NCBI GenBank assembly: GCA_963971425.1
Contig: OZ020514.1
Span: 10,731,218-10,795,217, forward strand
DNA from: Bryoerythrophyllum caledonicum
Lineage: Eukaryota; Streptophyta; Bryopsida; Pottiales; Pottiaceae
Length of the DNA stretch: 64,000 nt
Direction: 5' to 3'
The notes under the pieces were generated by a model that ran no database searches, was not told the origin of the DNA, and saw only the letters and a list, made by a program, of their open reading frames with translations. The position numbers and the translations under genes are program-made. Shown here piece by piece: positions 20,972 to 33,100 of this stretch (position 1 is the stretch's first letter; the number at the start of each line of letters is the position of its first letter).

Positions 20972-21370
20972 ATGGCGCTCAAGTGGTCCTCCTCCAGTGC
21001 CACGAAGGCGAGCCTGGTGCTCATGCTCCTCGTCGGGGCCGTCGTGGCCGCCTACGACTATACGGAGATCCACAACGAGCTGAGCAAGCAGGTCAAGGTG
21101 AATGGCGTAACGATCGGAGCCGGCCTCACTGTGAAGGTGAAAGTCGACGCCGGCAACTTCGACTTCAGCGTGACCGACGCGGAGGGCAAGGTCTGTTCAT
21201 GGAAAGAAAGTGTCCCGGCGAGCGGGTGCTTTAAAATCAAGGTTGTGTGCAAGGGCGCCAAGGCGTGCGTGGAGGGGACCTGCAAGGAGCGCCACCCAAT
21301 CGACGTCCCCAAGCTCGAGGACCCAATCCTCGTCTCCCAGAACCCGAACTCCACATGCCCCTGCTACTAG
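20972..21370 (+). CDS. Small secreted cysteine-rich protein, unrecognised family
   Basis: Single-exon frame of 132 residues. Residues 1-27 form a signal peptide (ATKASLVLMLLVGAVVAAYD, cleavage likely after VVA). The mature part is about 105 residues with eight cysteines: KVCSW, SGCFK, VVCKG, KACVE, GTCKE and the terminal STCPCY. An amphipathic beta-like region (VKVNGVTIGAGLTVKVKVDA, NFDFSV) precedes the cysteine cluster. Third codon positions are strongly G/C, unlike the AT-rich surroundings, which supports real coding. I do not recognise the family; an apoplastic or cell-wall role is only an inference from the signal peptide and cysteines. No intron is needed. Confidence 0.75.
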   Translation: MALKWSSSSATKASLVLMLLVGAVVAAYDYTEIHNELSKQVKVNGVTIGAGLTVKVKVDAGNFDFSVTDAEGKVCSWKESVPASGCFKIKVVCKGAKACVEGTCKERHPIDVPKLEDPILVSQNPNSTCPCY

Positions 21371-21440
21371 AATTAGGGGGTCTTTAGCAACGTCAAAAAC
21401 GTTGCTAAATGTGTGGTGTGTGTAATATGTAGACTAAGCT

Positions 21441-21855
21441 TGTGTGGAAAATCTGCCACAGAGGGTGTAGGAACAAGTCACGGGTCTTCTCTTGCTCCCT
21501 AGTGTTGATGTGGGTTTGATTTTGGAATTCTTCTGATGCATGGTGAGTGATAACGATATGGGGATCCGAAAAACCTTTAGAGCTCTGGCTTTTAGTTTGG
21601 GTTGTAGATGTATATCTTTCATTACTACATACTTGTCACATGTATAGAAAACCTGCCACGAAGGGTGTACTAGGAACAAGTCAGGGGTGTTCTCTTGCTT
21701 CCTGGTGTTGATGTGGGTTTGATTTTGGAATTCTTCTGATGCATCGTGAGTGGTAACTTTTGATAACAATGTGAGGATCCGAAAAACCTTAGAGTTCCGG
21801 CTTTTAGTTTGGCTAGTGGATGTGTATCTTTCATTACTACATACTTATCACATGT
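21441..21855 (+). repeat. Two tandem ~200-bp direct repeats downstream of the small secreted protein gene
   Basis: The block starting gaaaatctgccac at 21447 recurs as gaaaacctgccac at 21647, and both run through gttgatgtgggtttgatttt and gaggatccgaaaaacc to catgtat. The copies differ by scattered substitutions and small indels. They lie in what may be the 3' untranslated region. Confidence 0.85.
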
Positions 21856-22568
21856 ATGTAAAATCGGACAAATATACTTCTAGTGAGAGTTTCAGGGGGT
21901 GGAATACCTCAAAAAATTTAGCACACATTCATGTCATAATGTATTCATACATAGTGATTCAAAATTTTAGATTGATTTAACATGATTTGGCTTTTAATGG
22001 TGAAAAATAAGCTATTTTTCTCATGAAGAGGAAATTAGAGATTAATGTTGGTTTTTGCTCTGAAATCCTATGCACCATACAAAAATCTATCTTGATACAT
22101 GTTTTGTTTTTTAATTTAAAAAATCTCATTATTTTCTTTAAAATCAAATTTTTGGACCTTGGTGCCTTAATTCAACATACATGTTGTGCAATATATTTTG
22201 ATATATTATCAGCCTATGCAGTATGCAATATACTCATCTTGGGAAAGGGCCGAGCCACCTATACAATGACATATGTTATGACAACACAAAATTCCAAAAA
22301 TCAACATTTTGCCCAAGGTATCTTCTGTAAACACAAGAGTCGAACAAACTCATAACCAGTAAATGCCGGACGAATGGTGGAAATAGCATTGCTCTTGAAA
22401 GAGTGCCTGATTAAATGTGAGTTACCTATGGTTTTTATGTGGGTAGTTACCATAGCTACGTCGTAACTTTGATGTGGCGGAAAAAGTTCACAAGAAGCTT
22501 CACTTCTTTGTCCTCTCATAATAAATTCCACGCGCGTAACTTGAAGATGGCTGCCATTTGTAGAGATG
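21856..22568. other. Spacer without a recognised gene
   Basis: AT-rich, unique in the window, ending at the copia insertion site. No coding or repeat signature was found. Confidence 0.4.
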
Positions 22569-22573
22569 AAGAC

Positions 22574-22850
22574 TGTTAAAATAGGATGAATGTACATCCA
22601 TTCACTCCGAGGTTCTTAATCAGGAGCATTCAGCTCACCTACCCGGATTAGGTAGACCTTCTAGTTAACACCAGCTACCGTTAATCCCGAGGCATTAACC
22701 ACCAGCTACCTACAGTTAACTCACAACTAGTTGAACCTACCGTTAATCCCGAGGCATTAATGCCTCGAGATAAATAAACCAAGGCTTGTGCTCATAGAGA
22801 CAGTTCATTCTTGTTGTTCATCTGGTTTGTTTGCTTCACATCTCTCAACA
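22574..22850 (+). repeat. Left LTR of the copia element
   Basis: The LTR begins TGTTAAAATAGG and ends CTCTCAACA (TG...CA). It carries two copies of CCGTTAATCCCGAGGCATTAA; the right LTR carries three. Confidence 0.92.
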
Positions 22851-23268
22851 CGTTATCAACAGGTATCTCACGCTCTCTTGCTGATTTTTTACTTTTCTCT
22901 CTTCCTTCAATCACGTAGTAGTGATCGCAGTAGGGAGTGAGGAACGGTGAAGGGGTGCTTCACGAACCCAATCACGTCCAATACACGAGGTTGTCTTGCA
23001 GGGAACTTACCGGGCTCCCTGACCCGGCAACTTTGTTGAGGATTGATGGTTTAAGTTCGTGAGTACAATCCCCCAAGCAGTCTCGAGAGCAGCCAACACT
23101 TTCGCTCATGTCTTTCAATTTTATTTTATTTTGCTCTCTTCATCATCCTCCGCTTGTATAGACATACATGAAGTTTTCTTTTTCTCTCTTTTGTTGTTTA
23201 GACAGCCAGTTTTATAGTCAGAGACACCTGAAGCCAAACCTGTTGTAGAAACCATAGAAGTCATAGCT

Positions 23269-24180
23269 ATGGCAGCACATCGCCCACCCCGCGATAGCCG
23301 CATACAGCCTCTCATCTTTGAACCTTTAGAACCCGATGGATCGAACTACTTAGGTTGGAACATAGACATGCGGACATACTTATGCGCTGACGAACTAGAC
23401 GTCACGTTAAATCCAACACCCGAGGAGGAGATTCCAGCTACATACAAATGGCAGACACTTCTTCTCCTTCGACGTCACCTTGATCCTTCATTGCGACAGC
23501 AGTATATCCAGGAAGAAGACCCTGCCGCAGTGTGGACAACTTTGGAGGCCCGATTCGAACACGAGGAAATCATATTTTTACCTCAAGCCCATAGCCAGTG
23601 GATCGCTCTTCGTGTCATGGACTTCCCCAACTTTCTTGCATTCAACTCAGAACTCCACAGGATCGTTGCACAACTCCGACTTTGCGGCGACACAGTAGCA
23701 GACACCGAGCTAATTGACAAGACGCTGTCAATGTTTCCACCTGCATGCGCGATCTTAGCCCAGCAATACCGCAACATGAGGTTCACGACGCATGCTGAAC
23801 TCATGTCTTACCTGCTCTTGGCTGAGAAGCAACAACAACTGCTGCTGAAGAACGCCGAATCGCGCCCAGCCAAGGAGATCCATACAAGCGAAGTACAGCA
23901 TCAACCGCAGACCTCGAACCCGGCGAAAACACACAACTCCAAGCCAGCACAAGGCAACGGCAGCCGGGAGTCACACATTTCTGATGCACCACGCCGAAAA
24001 CCGAAGGACAGCTGGAAGCCGAAGCAAGAGTGGAATCGGAATCTCCGAAACCCGAGGTATGCGTATAAATCCAAAAATGAAACATCTTTTCAGTCATCCA
24101 CTAGGACAGTCAAAGGCATGTGTCATAAATGTGGTCGCCTTGGTCATTACGCCAAGGAATGTCGTGCCTCCCAGTATTAA
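23269..24180 (+). other. copia gag region (fossil)
   Basis: This part encodes a gag-like polyprotein of the copia type: an N-terminal block with LGWNIDMRTYL, a UBN2-like capsid segment (LEARFEHEEI, MRFTTHAELMSYLLLAEKQQ), and a CCHC zinc knuckle (CHKCGRLGHYAKEC). It belongs to the element at 22574-28007. Confidence 0.88.
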
Positions 24181-24189
24181 TGTGTCATG

Positions 24190-27100
24190 TGAGATGTATA
24201 AAGAGTTGCAGTCACTGAAGGAGGGCAAGAGGGAAACACACACCCTCGATGCACCCTCCCTCACACTCACTGATCTAGACCCAGAAAACTATATGGTCCA
24301 GCGAGTAGCGCCGGTCAGCACAGCCAAAATTGCCTTGTTAGACAGCGCCTCTACTCACACCATTTTTCAAGACCCGTCGTACTTCGAGTTCAAAACTCGA
24401 AACGAACCGTGGCAAAGTTGTGACATAGTCACAATAGCAAGCACAAGGAACTTCAAGTTCCGTGAGGGCCGGGCATCGATTGTTTTGCCCGGGGGAGCCC
24501 CCCTCATCTGTGCACGGGCTATGTATGCCCCAGACGCCCCACGTAGCTTGGTCAGCTATCGTGACTTACGGGCCAACAATATCCACGTCTCCACTGCGCA
24601 TGAGAACGATGAAGAGGTGCTCGAGCTCAGGCGAGGGCCGACGATCCTCGCCACCGCACACGTGGGAGCCAACCGCCTATACGAGCTTGCTATCAAGCAA
24701 GTCGAGCCCCCCTACAAAGGTGAGGAAGAGGCCGATGGACGCCTTCGAGCGTGTCATCAGCGCCTACTCCCTAGGGGCATGATATCATCGTTCCTAGCCA
24801 CCAGAAGCAAGGCCAACCTATGGCACCGCCGGCTAGGCCATCCGGGAACGACGATGATGAGGAAGATGATCCCTCAGCTCACAGGCCATGACCTGTGCAC
24901 CAACGACGCGAAGCACGTGGATGAGTGCCCTGCATGCATACAAGGGAAGCTGATAAGACAACCATCGAGGTGGAAGCTCCCGATAGAGATGCCACCCGCC
25001 TTACACCGCCTCCATGGCGATTGGTGCGGTTCCATCACACCTCAATCCGGTCAGTTTAAATACTTCTTTGTGCTTGTTGATGCATCTGGGACACATGCTG
25101 AAGTTTCATTGCTTACAACCCGAAATATGGTCTTCCCTAAAACCTTAGCGATGCTTATTAGATTCCGGAACCATTTCCCCAATAATCATATTTGTTATCT
25201 TCGAATGGATAATGCCTTAGAATTCAAATCCCAAGCCTTCGAAGATTTCTGTGTAGCGTCCGGGATAGAATTAACTTACTCAGTTCCGTATAAACACGCC
25301 CAGAACGGTCTAGCACAAGCCTATATCAAAAAGATTTAGCTCATAGTTAGACCCTTTTTATTTCATGCGAACCTACCGCCTACCTTGTGGGGTCATGCTG
25401 TTTTACACGCCGCTGTATTACTTAGGCTCAGACCAACGCTTCTACAAACCCAAAGCCCGCTTGAACTAGCATCCGGTAGAACACCTCATATCGCCCACTT
25501 ACGCTCCTTTGGCTGCGAAGTATGGGTCCCTGTTTCTGACCCGAAACAGAAGACTTTAACACCCCACAGAATTAGAGCCATATACCTTGGATATGACTCC
25601 CCAAGTATCATTCGATTCAAACTCCCCAAGAGTGACGATATTTACAAGGCTAGATTTCAGAACTGTAAGTTTATAGAAAAATTCCCAGGCACCCCATACC
25701 TACCCACCTACAAAGCCCTGAACTTCAAGGATTTAGAAACCTTGACCCTAAACCCAGACCCACGGATTGCTCTAGCTGAAACTGAGGTTAGAAAATTAAT
25801 CAATCTATAGAACCTGGCCGAGAACATCCCTGATGGATATCACTCAGGACCCAGGATCATTAGAAGTCCCGTACCTGGTTCAGGTAACCCGGTCCCAGTG
25901 ACCCCAACCAAGAAACGAAAAATGAGCCCGACCCCACGAGCACGTGCAGCCATGCACCTGCATTACAACCCATCAGAGCCGACTGTAGAAATCCCGTGGG
26001 ATGATTTCCAATCATTCCTCACCCACCCCAAGACGGATCCAACTACACTAGATCAGGCTAAGAGTAGCCCAAATTGCCCAGAGTGGGAGAAAGCCTTACA
26101 AAATGAATACAAATCCCTTAGAAAACGTGAAGTTTTTGGACCCCTAGTGACCAACCTCACAACCAAACCCATAGGGCACAAATTGATATTTACCCGCAAA
26201 CGAGATGAGCACGGTAAAGTCCTTTGATTTAAGGTCAGGCTAGTAGCCTAAGGGTACACACAGAAACCAGGGATAGATTTTGAGCAAACTTACTCCCCCG
26301 TAATGGACAGTACATCTTTTCGTTACCTTCTAAGCATAGCAGTCCAGCTAACCCTCGAAACCCGTCTATTAGACGTCATTACTGCATATCTATATGGTGA
26401 CCTAGACACCCAGATTCACATTAAACCCCCACCAGACTTCTTACCAGGTGATACCTCTCCCCAACCCGGGAAGTTTGCTGGATTGAGAATCCACAAGGCC
26501 CTTTATGGCTTGAAACAAGCCGGCCGTACATGGTATCACCACCTAAAGTCCTTTCTACTTTCCCGAGGATTGACAACCCGCCCAGCCCTACCCTGTGTAT
26601 TCATCCTCAAGGACGATACTGGTTTCGTGATCCTCGCAGTATACGTTGATGATCTGAACTCGATAGGGACATCAACGTTAAGTAAATACGTAGAAACATT
26701 ACTAACCGAAAAATTCGAGATGAAAGTATTAGGTCACATATCCTACTGCTTGGGTCTATAGATCAAACACTTCGAGGACGGCAGCTTGCTTCTTCATCAA
26801 CAGACCTATGTCAAGAAGATGCTACGTGCATTCAACATGGAGAATGCTAACGTGCTGTCCGCCCCCATGATCGGCAAGAGTCGCACCGAAGACAATCCAT
26901 ATCGACTAGCTGAAGACAACGAGGAGGAGCTCGACAAATCCCAGTACCTAGCAGCCGTCGGAGCCCTACTATACCTCGCCACCAACACGAGGCCGGACAT
27001 CTCGTTCGCAGTCAGTGTACTTGCACGGCACAGCCAGAAGCCCACGGCCCGACATTGGCAAGGCATCAAGCACCTCCTCCGATACCTCCGCGGGACAGAG

Positions 27101-27633
27101 GATCTCGGACTTCACTACCGAAAACAAGCACCGAGTGACATAGTTGGATACGCCGACTCTAGATTCAAGACCGATCCCTTGACCGGCAAGTCCCAGACTG
27201 GCTATATCTTCATCAAGAACGGTGCACCAATATCATGGCGATCACCGCCACCTCCACCAACCACGCCGAGCTGCTTGCCTTCCACGAAGCATCACGCGAG
27301 GCAGTATGGCTGCGCACCGTGCAAGAAGCTATTCTTCAGATGAGCAGACTCCCACCTAGAAACAACGCAACCATCATATTCGAAGACAACGCAGCATGTA
27401 TCGAGCAAGTGTCTTCGGGATTCATCAAGGCTGACCGTGTCAAACTCATCAGCCCCCACACCTTTGGTTACACACAAGACCTCACCGAAACTAATCAGAT
27501 TCAAGTCAAGAAGATGCCATCGGTTGACAACATTGCCGATGTTCTGACGAAGGCATTACCCGCTCCCCAACACCGGAAATTAATCAGAGCAGCAGGTATG
27601 AGAACCCTGAGTGAATTAGATTCCGAACAATGA
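24190..27633 (+). other. copia pol region (fossil, broken)
   Basis: Domains in order: protease (LLDSASTHTIF, about 24337), GAG-pre-integrase (LWHRRLGHPGTTMM, about 24820), integrase core (GDWCGSITPQSG, about 25018), reverse transcriptase with YVDDL (about 26643) and a copia RNase H tail (VLTKALPAPQHRKLI, about 27541). The order integrase before reverse transcriptase identifies Ty1/copia rather than Ty3. The region is broken in several places. Confidence 0.88.
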
Positions 27634-27699
27634 CTTTACTCTTTTTCCTTCATATTTTTGAAGTTTTTTTAATGAGGAAGATCATCGTTCGAGGAGGAG

Positions 27700-28007
27700 T
27701 GTTAAAATAGGATGAATGTACATCCATTCACTCCGGGGTTCTTAATCAGGAGCATTCAACTCACCTACCCGGATTAGGTAGACCTTCTAGTTAACACCAG
27801 CTACCGTTAATCCCGAGGCATTAACTACCAGCTACCGTTAATCCCGAGGCATTAACCACAAGCTACCTACAGCTAACTCACAACTAGCTGAACCTACCGT
27901 TAATCCCGAGGCATTAATGCCTCGAGATAAATAAACCAAGGCCTGTGCTCATAGAGACAGTTCATTCTTGTTGTTCATTTGGTTTGTTTGCTTCACATCT
28001 CTCAACA
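27700..28007 (+). repeat. Right LTR of the copia element
   Basis: Matches the left LTR, with one more unit of the internal CCGTTAATCCCGAGGCATTAA repeat (308 against 277 bp). Confidence 0.92.
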
Positions 28008-28012
28008 AAGAC

Positions 28013-28222
28013 CATTAAGGTGCCGATGAAAAGCTCTGATTTAATTAAATAAAATAGGTGGTTTTGAGGTTTTCTCATTCATCCGTTAATGGATTTTATA
28101 TTTCACTTAACAAATTGAAAAAATGGGTTATGTTTGTACACATTAAAAGAATGTGTGAAAAAGAGTCACACATCAAAAGGACTAAATGCTTTCGTTCCAT
28201 GCTTTGGGCTTTTAGGGGTTAA
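28013..28222 (+). mobile_element. Fragment ending in a TTAA-family terminus (copy F)
   Basis: The stretch closes with TGGGCTTTTAGGGGTTAA, the right terminus of the TTAA family. The body to its left does not clearly match other copies, and no left terminus was found on the other side of the copia element. Either a diverged copy was split by copia or only the end is shared. Confidence 0.45.
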
Positions 28223-28463
28223 AGGGAGCCTTTTCTACCGTAAATCCAGTTATTGTGTTGGTAGTTACATTTTGTCAATGCAATGTACTGTACAACAGGT
28301 TTTCAGTTTAGACGTTTTCGGTAGTTTTCATTGATTTTCTATGAATTGTTGTCGCTTCCGCAGTAGGATCAATCTTATTAATTTGTGTCTTTTTTAGTAG
28401 TATGTTCTACCCCTTTTGTGATTGTACTTTCTAAATTTAGGCTTTGGATGGTGACTTTCAAAC

Positions 28464-28706
28464 TACCCTGTAGTACGGTCAGTTTTGTACATAATTATTT
28501 CAAAATGGGGAATCGTCCAAAATTTTGGAAGATATAAAATATTTGTCTAAGGTGATACCCAAGCAATGCCAAGGTCATATCCTTGTAACATCTAGGCAAT
28601 ACTCATGTAATACCTAGTTGATACCCATTGTGTCCAAACCACTGCATTAAGAAAATAATAATTGGTTCATATAGGGGGTTTCCAAAACTGACCGTAGCGT
28701 ATGGTA
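28464..28706. mobile_element. TA-flanked MITE, family W, copy 4
   Basis: The copy begins TACCCTGTAGTACGGTCAG and ends CTGACCGTAGCGTATGGTA, giving a near-perfect inverted repeat around CGGTCAGTTTTG. The interior shares gtccaaaattttggaag and the gtgatacc / atacc repeats with W1-W3. It is 243 bp and non-coding. Confidence 0.82.
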
Positions 28707-28985
28707 TCACAACCTGTTATTGTCTTTGGTGTTCATCATTTCATCCAAACTGTGTGGGTGATTCATCATTAATTGACTTGAAGAAAGTTAGGGTTGTGTT
28801 GATCCTCCACCACGTGTCATCACCGGGTTTCATTCGCATTCGCACCCATGTTATTAGAGAGAAGAGAGAAGAAGAGAGAAAGAAAGGTTTGCATTCTTTG
28901 AAAATAAACTCGTTCATTACTCTTTTTGCAAAAAGATATGCTAATTTAAAGAGCATCAAATCACTAACGAATAGGAAAATCATAG

Positions 28986-29361
28986 TACCGTAGGTGAACC
29001 TCTAGTTCGGCGTTTATTAATTAGAAAAATACTTGCGGAATTAAGTGGGAGAATATTTAATGAGATTGCCAAAACTAGAGAAACTCCATATTCGCAGATT
29101 TTGTCGCAATGGAAGACATCAAAGGGGAGTGGGGCTTGGAAAAGCCTTCCTTCAAGGTACCGTTGTGCATGCATGGAGGCTTTGATTTAGAATCCCAAGG
29201 TCTTGGGTTCAAGCCCCACGGCCTTCAAATGTGCTAAATATAGTAATATGTGATTTCTTGCCAAAAATTAATTTATTTTTATTTTGGATGCCAAACGGCC
29301 TTTCCTCACTCTAATTGATTATTCGACATAGAGGTGCCGAAGTAGAGGTTCACCTACAGTA
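28986..29361. mobile_element. TA-flanked TIR MITE, separate family
   Basis: The left end TACCGTAGGTGAACCTCTAG and the right end, read on the other strand as TACTGTAGGTGAACCTCTAC, form a 26-bp inverted repeat continuing TTCGGC with two mismatches, bounded by TA. The element is 376 bp with no coding frame. Its interior contains a tRNA-like B box (GGGTTCAAGCCCC at about 29197). Confidence 0.72.
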
Positions 29362-29786
29362 GTAGGAGTTGTATCAATTCAAGAAATGTATGCAAATGGC
29401 CATGTAGACAACGGTAAGAGAAGTGCAACAACAGTAATAGGAGTAGCACCAGATTTGCACCCTTGCAATAAGCAAACACACATGCGATGAGACGGAGCTC
29501 CCATTCGGACCCCAACATCAGATGTGAAATTTTGTTTTTGACATTTTAAAGTTACACATTGGGAATTCTAGGGAACGACCGTGCCCACTTGGGATCTCGC
29601 TTGGGAATGCACTTGGGAAGATTGGAGAACACATGAGAACAATGTGGAAACGCATTGGGAACGACTAAGTTACAAATATGCTAAAAATTGTGAAGTCAAA
29701 GAAGAGTAAACAAATGGTTTGGTTCGTAACCGAACGACATTTCCGCCTCAACCCAATATGGGTATGATAGCCATGAAGCAACACTT

Positions 29787-30045
29787 CGGAGGCCGGTAGT
29801 AGAGGTGCAACAACGGTAATAGGGGTGACACTAGATTGGGACCCAGGAGCCTTGAAGCAAGAGTCCGGAGGCCGGTAATAGAGGTGCAACAATGGTAATA
29901 GGGGTGGCACCAGATTGGGACCCTTGCAATGGCAAGAGCCTTGAAGCGACAGCCCAGAGGCCGGTAATAGAGGTGCAACAACGGTAATAGGGGTGGCACC
30001 AGATTGGGACCCAGGAGCCTTGAAGCGACGGTCCGGAGGCCGGGA
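29787..30045 (+). repeat. Three tandem ~79-90-bp repeats immediately upstream of the FKBP gene
   Basis: Units begin ggaggccggtaatagaggtg at about 29787, 29867 and 29956 and a partial fourth at 30034. Each ends with ccttgaagc. The second unit has an 11-bp insertion. The array stops about 90 bp before the FKBP ATG, so it lies in the promoter or leader; an older diverged unit is visible near 29400-29460. Confidence 0.88.
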
Positions 30046-30136
30046 ACGAAAGAAAACCGTTGATGTTCAACCGTCTTCCTCCAAAAACACACACAACACA
30101 CCACTCTCTCTTCCAACAACAATCCCAGCAGCCGCC

Positions 30137-33100
30137 ATGGACGCCACCGATCCCACCACGGCAGCCATGGAGTCCTCAGCTCCCGCGCGGAAGTCTCCCA
30201 CGCACCTGTGCGAGATGCACGACCGCAGCGACGAGGACGATGGCCGGGAAGCGAACAAGGACGAAGACCCGGAGCCGCTCGGAGTGGAACGGAAGCTGCT
30301 CAAGAAGGGAGGCATCACCAAGACGCTCGTCAAGCGCAGCAAATGCACCTCGGGCAAGACCCCGCTCTACGGCGACGAAGTCACAGGTGGGGTGCAAAGC
30401 GTCAGGGACGTTTCCATCGATACGTGCATTGATAGCTTCGGGTTAGGCTTTCGGAACGTCCACCGACACGTCAGGTTTGAGATATCCACTGACAATACGT
30501 GAGGGGGTTTTGCTTTGCAGTGCACTACACAGGCACGCTGCTGGACGGCACAGTGTTCGACACAACGCGCGACAAGGAGCCATTCACCTTCAAGTTGGGA
30601 GTCGGTACGTACGCGTGCTAAACCCCTCGGACACGACGTCGTCGTCAGTCCTCTGATCCACTGGAACATCTGAGGTGATGTTTTCGAGTGGCAAAACGTC
30701 GACAGGGCAGGTGATCCGGGGCTGGGACAAGGGCGTGAAGACGATGCGCAAGGGCGAGCAGGCGGCGTTCACCATCCAGGCGCAGTACGCGTACGGGCAG
30801 GCGGGCCACCCGCCTCTGCGCATCCCGCCCGGCGCGCCGCTCCGCTTCGACGTCGAGCTCCTCTCGTGGTGCGCCGTCAAGGACGTCTGCCGCGACGGCG
30901 GCGTCCTCAAGAAGGTCGTCCGCGAGGGCCTGTCGTGGGAGACGCCCCACGACGCCGACCAAGTCAAAGGTGACCTGCTCTTGCTACTACGTTGAAAAGT
31001 GTATTTGGAAGTGCTATAGTTTTTTTTTAACTTTTGATGAGGATTTTTACTACCAAAAGAGAAGGGTCGTTGTAGACATAGTTGGTAAGAATCAATTCAT
31101 CGAGAGTAAAAACTTATAGCATTTATAAATCTGTTATTTGTATAAATGGATACACTTTGAGAGTGCTTCCATAAGACAAAAGTTTTTTCATTGATAATTC
31201 CTGATTTAGTTCTCACCTTGTGTTATGGAATGGAAAGAAGTTTTGTAGTTTATGAAAATTTTGTAAACCCTCCATAACCGACAAGTTAAGCAATGTGCAT
31301 ATACAGAGAGGAGAAAGAATTGTACATGATAGCCACAATATCAACCCAAGTGGTTTCATATTTTTTTGATGAAAGGGGAATTAGTTATGGATTTTCAAAG
31401 TGTGTTGTTGTGTTTAGCTGGTGGCCACCAATAGGTACCCCCCAAAAGCGCCGACCAAAAGAAAGGGGTCTTGACTAATAGCAAACTGAGTGCACTGGGT
31501 GGAAATGGGATGGAAGTGGGTTGGATATATTACTCCAATTTTATAAGTGTTGGTTATGGGTTTTGGTTGGGAGGTTACCTTATGTTTTGACATGCCTTTC
31601 TTTTTGTTTGTTGATGCCAGTGAAGTATGAGGTGAAGCTGGAGGATGGAACGGTAGTTTCCAAGTCTCCAGAGAATGGACAGCAGTTCATCGTCGAGGAA
31701 GGTACCCACACTTTTAATATTTTAGTAAATATGCCATATTTAATTAAATCTGGACTTTCACGTTAAATTTGGACTTTGGATTGTACATACCTAAACACTT
31801 CCAGATGTATTTCACTGATTTGAGCTGAAACCATCGAGAGATTTCTTAAATCATTATCTCTGGACTTTGCATAGTCCAAATTTAATTAAATTCAACCAAA
31901 TTATATTTTATATGAGAGTGGCAACACAACATATTATGATTCAGCCAACCAATCTCACATTTTCACACAAATTCACATTTCATTCACGCACTATATAACT
32001 TCCTTCATCCACTTTTTCTCCTCTTTTCTTTTCTTTAAGAGTTTTTTTTTTTTTTTTTGCAGGATGGCTTTGCCCGGCCTTCAAGCATGCGGTGAAAAGC
32101 ATGAAGATTGAGGAGGCGGTTGTTTTGACGGTGCAACCTGAATGTAAAGCCATGACCCATTTTTCTTGCGTCTCTTTCTTGTGGAATGTTGCACCTTCAA
32201 TCTCAAGGTTTGGTTGAACTTTGTTGGTGTGGGATTCAGATGGCTTTGGAGTAGAGGGCAGGGAAGCCAAGGACTCCGAAGGCGCCGTGCCTCTAAACGC
32301 TACTCTGATTGTGGACCTGGAGCTCGTGTCATGGAATTCTGTGGAGACCGTCACGGATGACAAGAGGATCATCAAAAAAGTCACCAAGAGAGGAGAAAGT
32401 TATGAGAAACCGAATGATGGATCAACTGTGACAAGTGAGTTTATAAATCTAGACTGGGCAAAGTCAAGAATTAAAGATCGCTGCCTCATTTAAATAGAAA
32501 TCTCTCGAAGATGTAAGATAAAATCAACTTAATTTAGAGTGAAATTCCTTGTATAAGGGTTGCTTGGCAGAAAGAAATGTGAATTTTACTATGGAGCCTT
32601 GAAATTCGTATGAAAACCTCCATGCAGTCCAAAGTCTAGATTTGACGTGAAAGTCCAGATCTAGTTAAATATGGCATTTATGTTTTCTCATGATAGTTTT
32701 TCAGGTGGCTGATTTGGAACTGTACCCAATTATGATACTCCTACCTTTTCTCTACAAAATTGGGTACCTGATGTTAAATTTCGTTTGAGATCTTGCAGTC
32801 AAATATGTGGGCGCCTTATCAGATGGGACTGTCTTTGAGAAGAAAGGGCTTCATCCTGGAGACCCCATCACCATTGTCATTGATGAAGGTACTACTACAC
32901 ACTACCAAATATCAAGGCATCTTTCTTAGAGATTGGTGGTTTTTTTTTAATTTTAGTACCATAGCAATATCTGCTTCTAGGTGCATGAGGGCAATTCAAT
33001 CGTTGATATCATTCTGCATCAAAGGCATGTTAACCCTGGAACGCCTCCGAGGCGTCGATTTTGGTGCTTATGGTCTTCTAACTCTTTCCACAATTGGCCA

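Larger units (their letters stand above)
22569..28012 (+). mobile_element. Ty1/copia LTR retrotransposon with 5-bp target duplication
   Basis: A nearly complete copia element, with LTRs at 22574-22850 and 27700-28007, flanked on both sides by AAGAC (22569-22573 and 28008-28012). Internal order is gag with zinc knuckle, protease, integrase, reverse transcriptase, RNase H, as in Ty1/copia. A purine tract (gaggaggag) precedes the right LTR. The LTRs differ by about seven substitutions in 277 bp (about 2.5 percent) plus one extra internal repeat unit, so insertion is recent on an evolutionary scale. The coding region is broken in several places (about five), so the copy is a fossil. Confidence 0.93.

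Noticed and set aside
29170-29225. Possible tRNA gene or SINE (B box GGGTTCAAGCCCC)
   Set aside because: No convincing A box, acceptor stem or cloverleaf; the stretch lies inside a TA-flanked MITE.
29993-30136. In-frame extension of FKBP exon 1 upstream of 30137
   Set aside because: It runs through the tandem repeat and the leader, and the ATG at 30137 has a strong GCCGCCATGG context.
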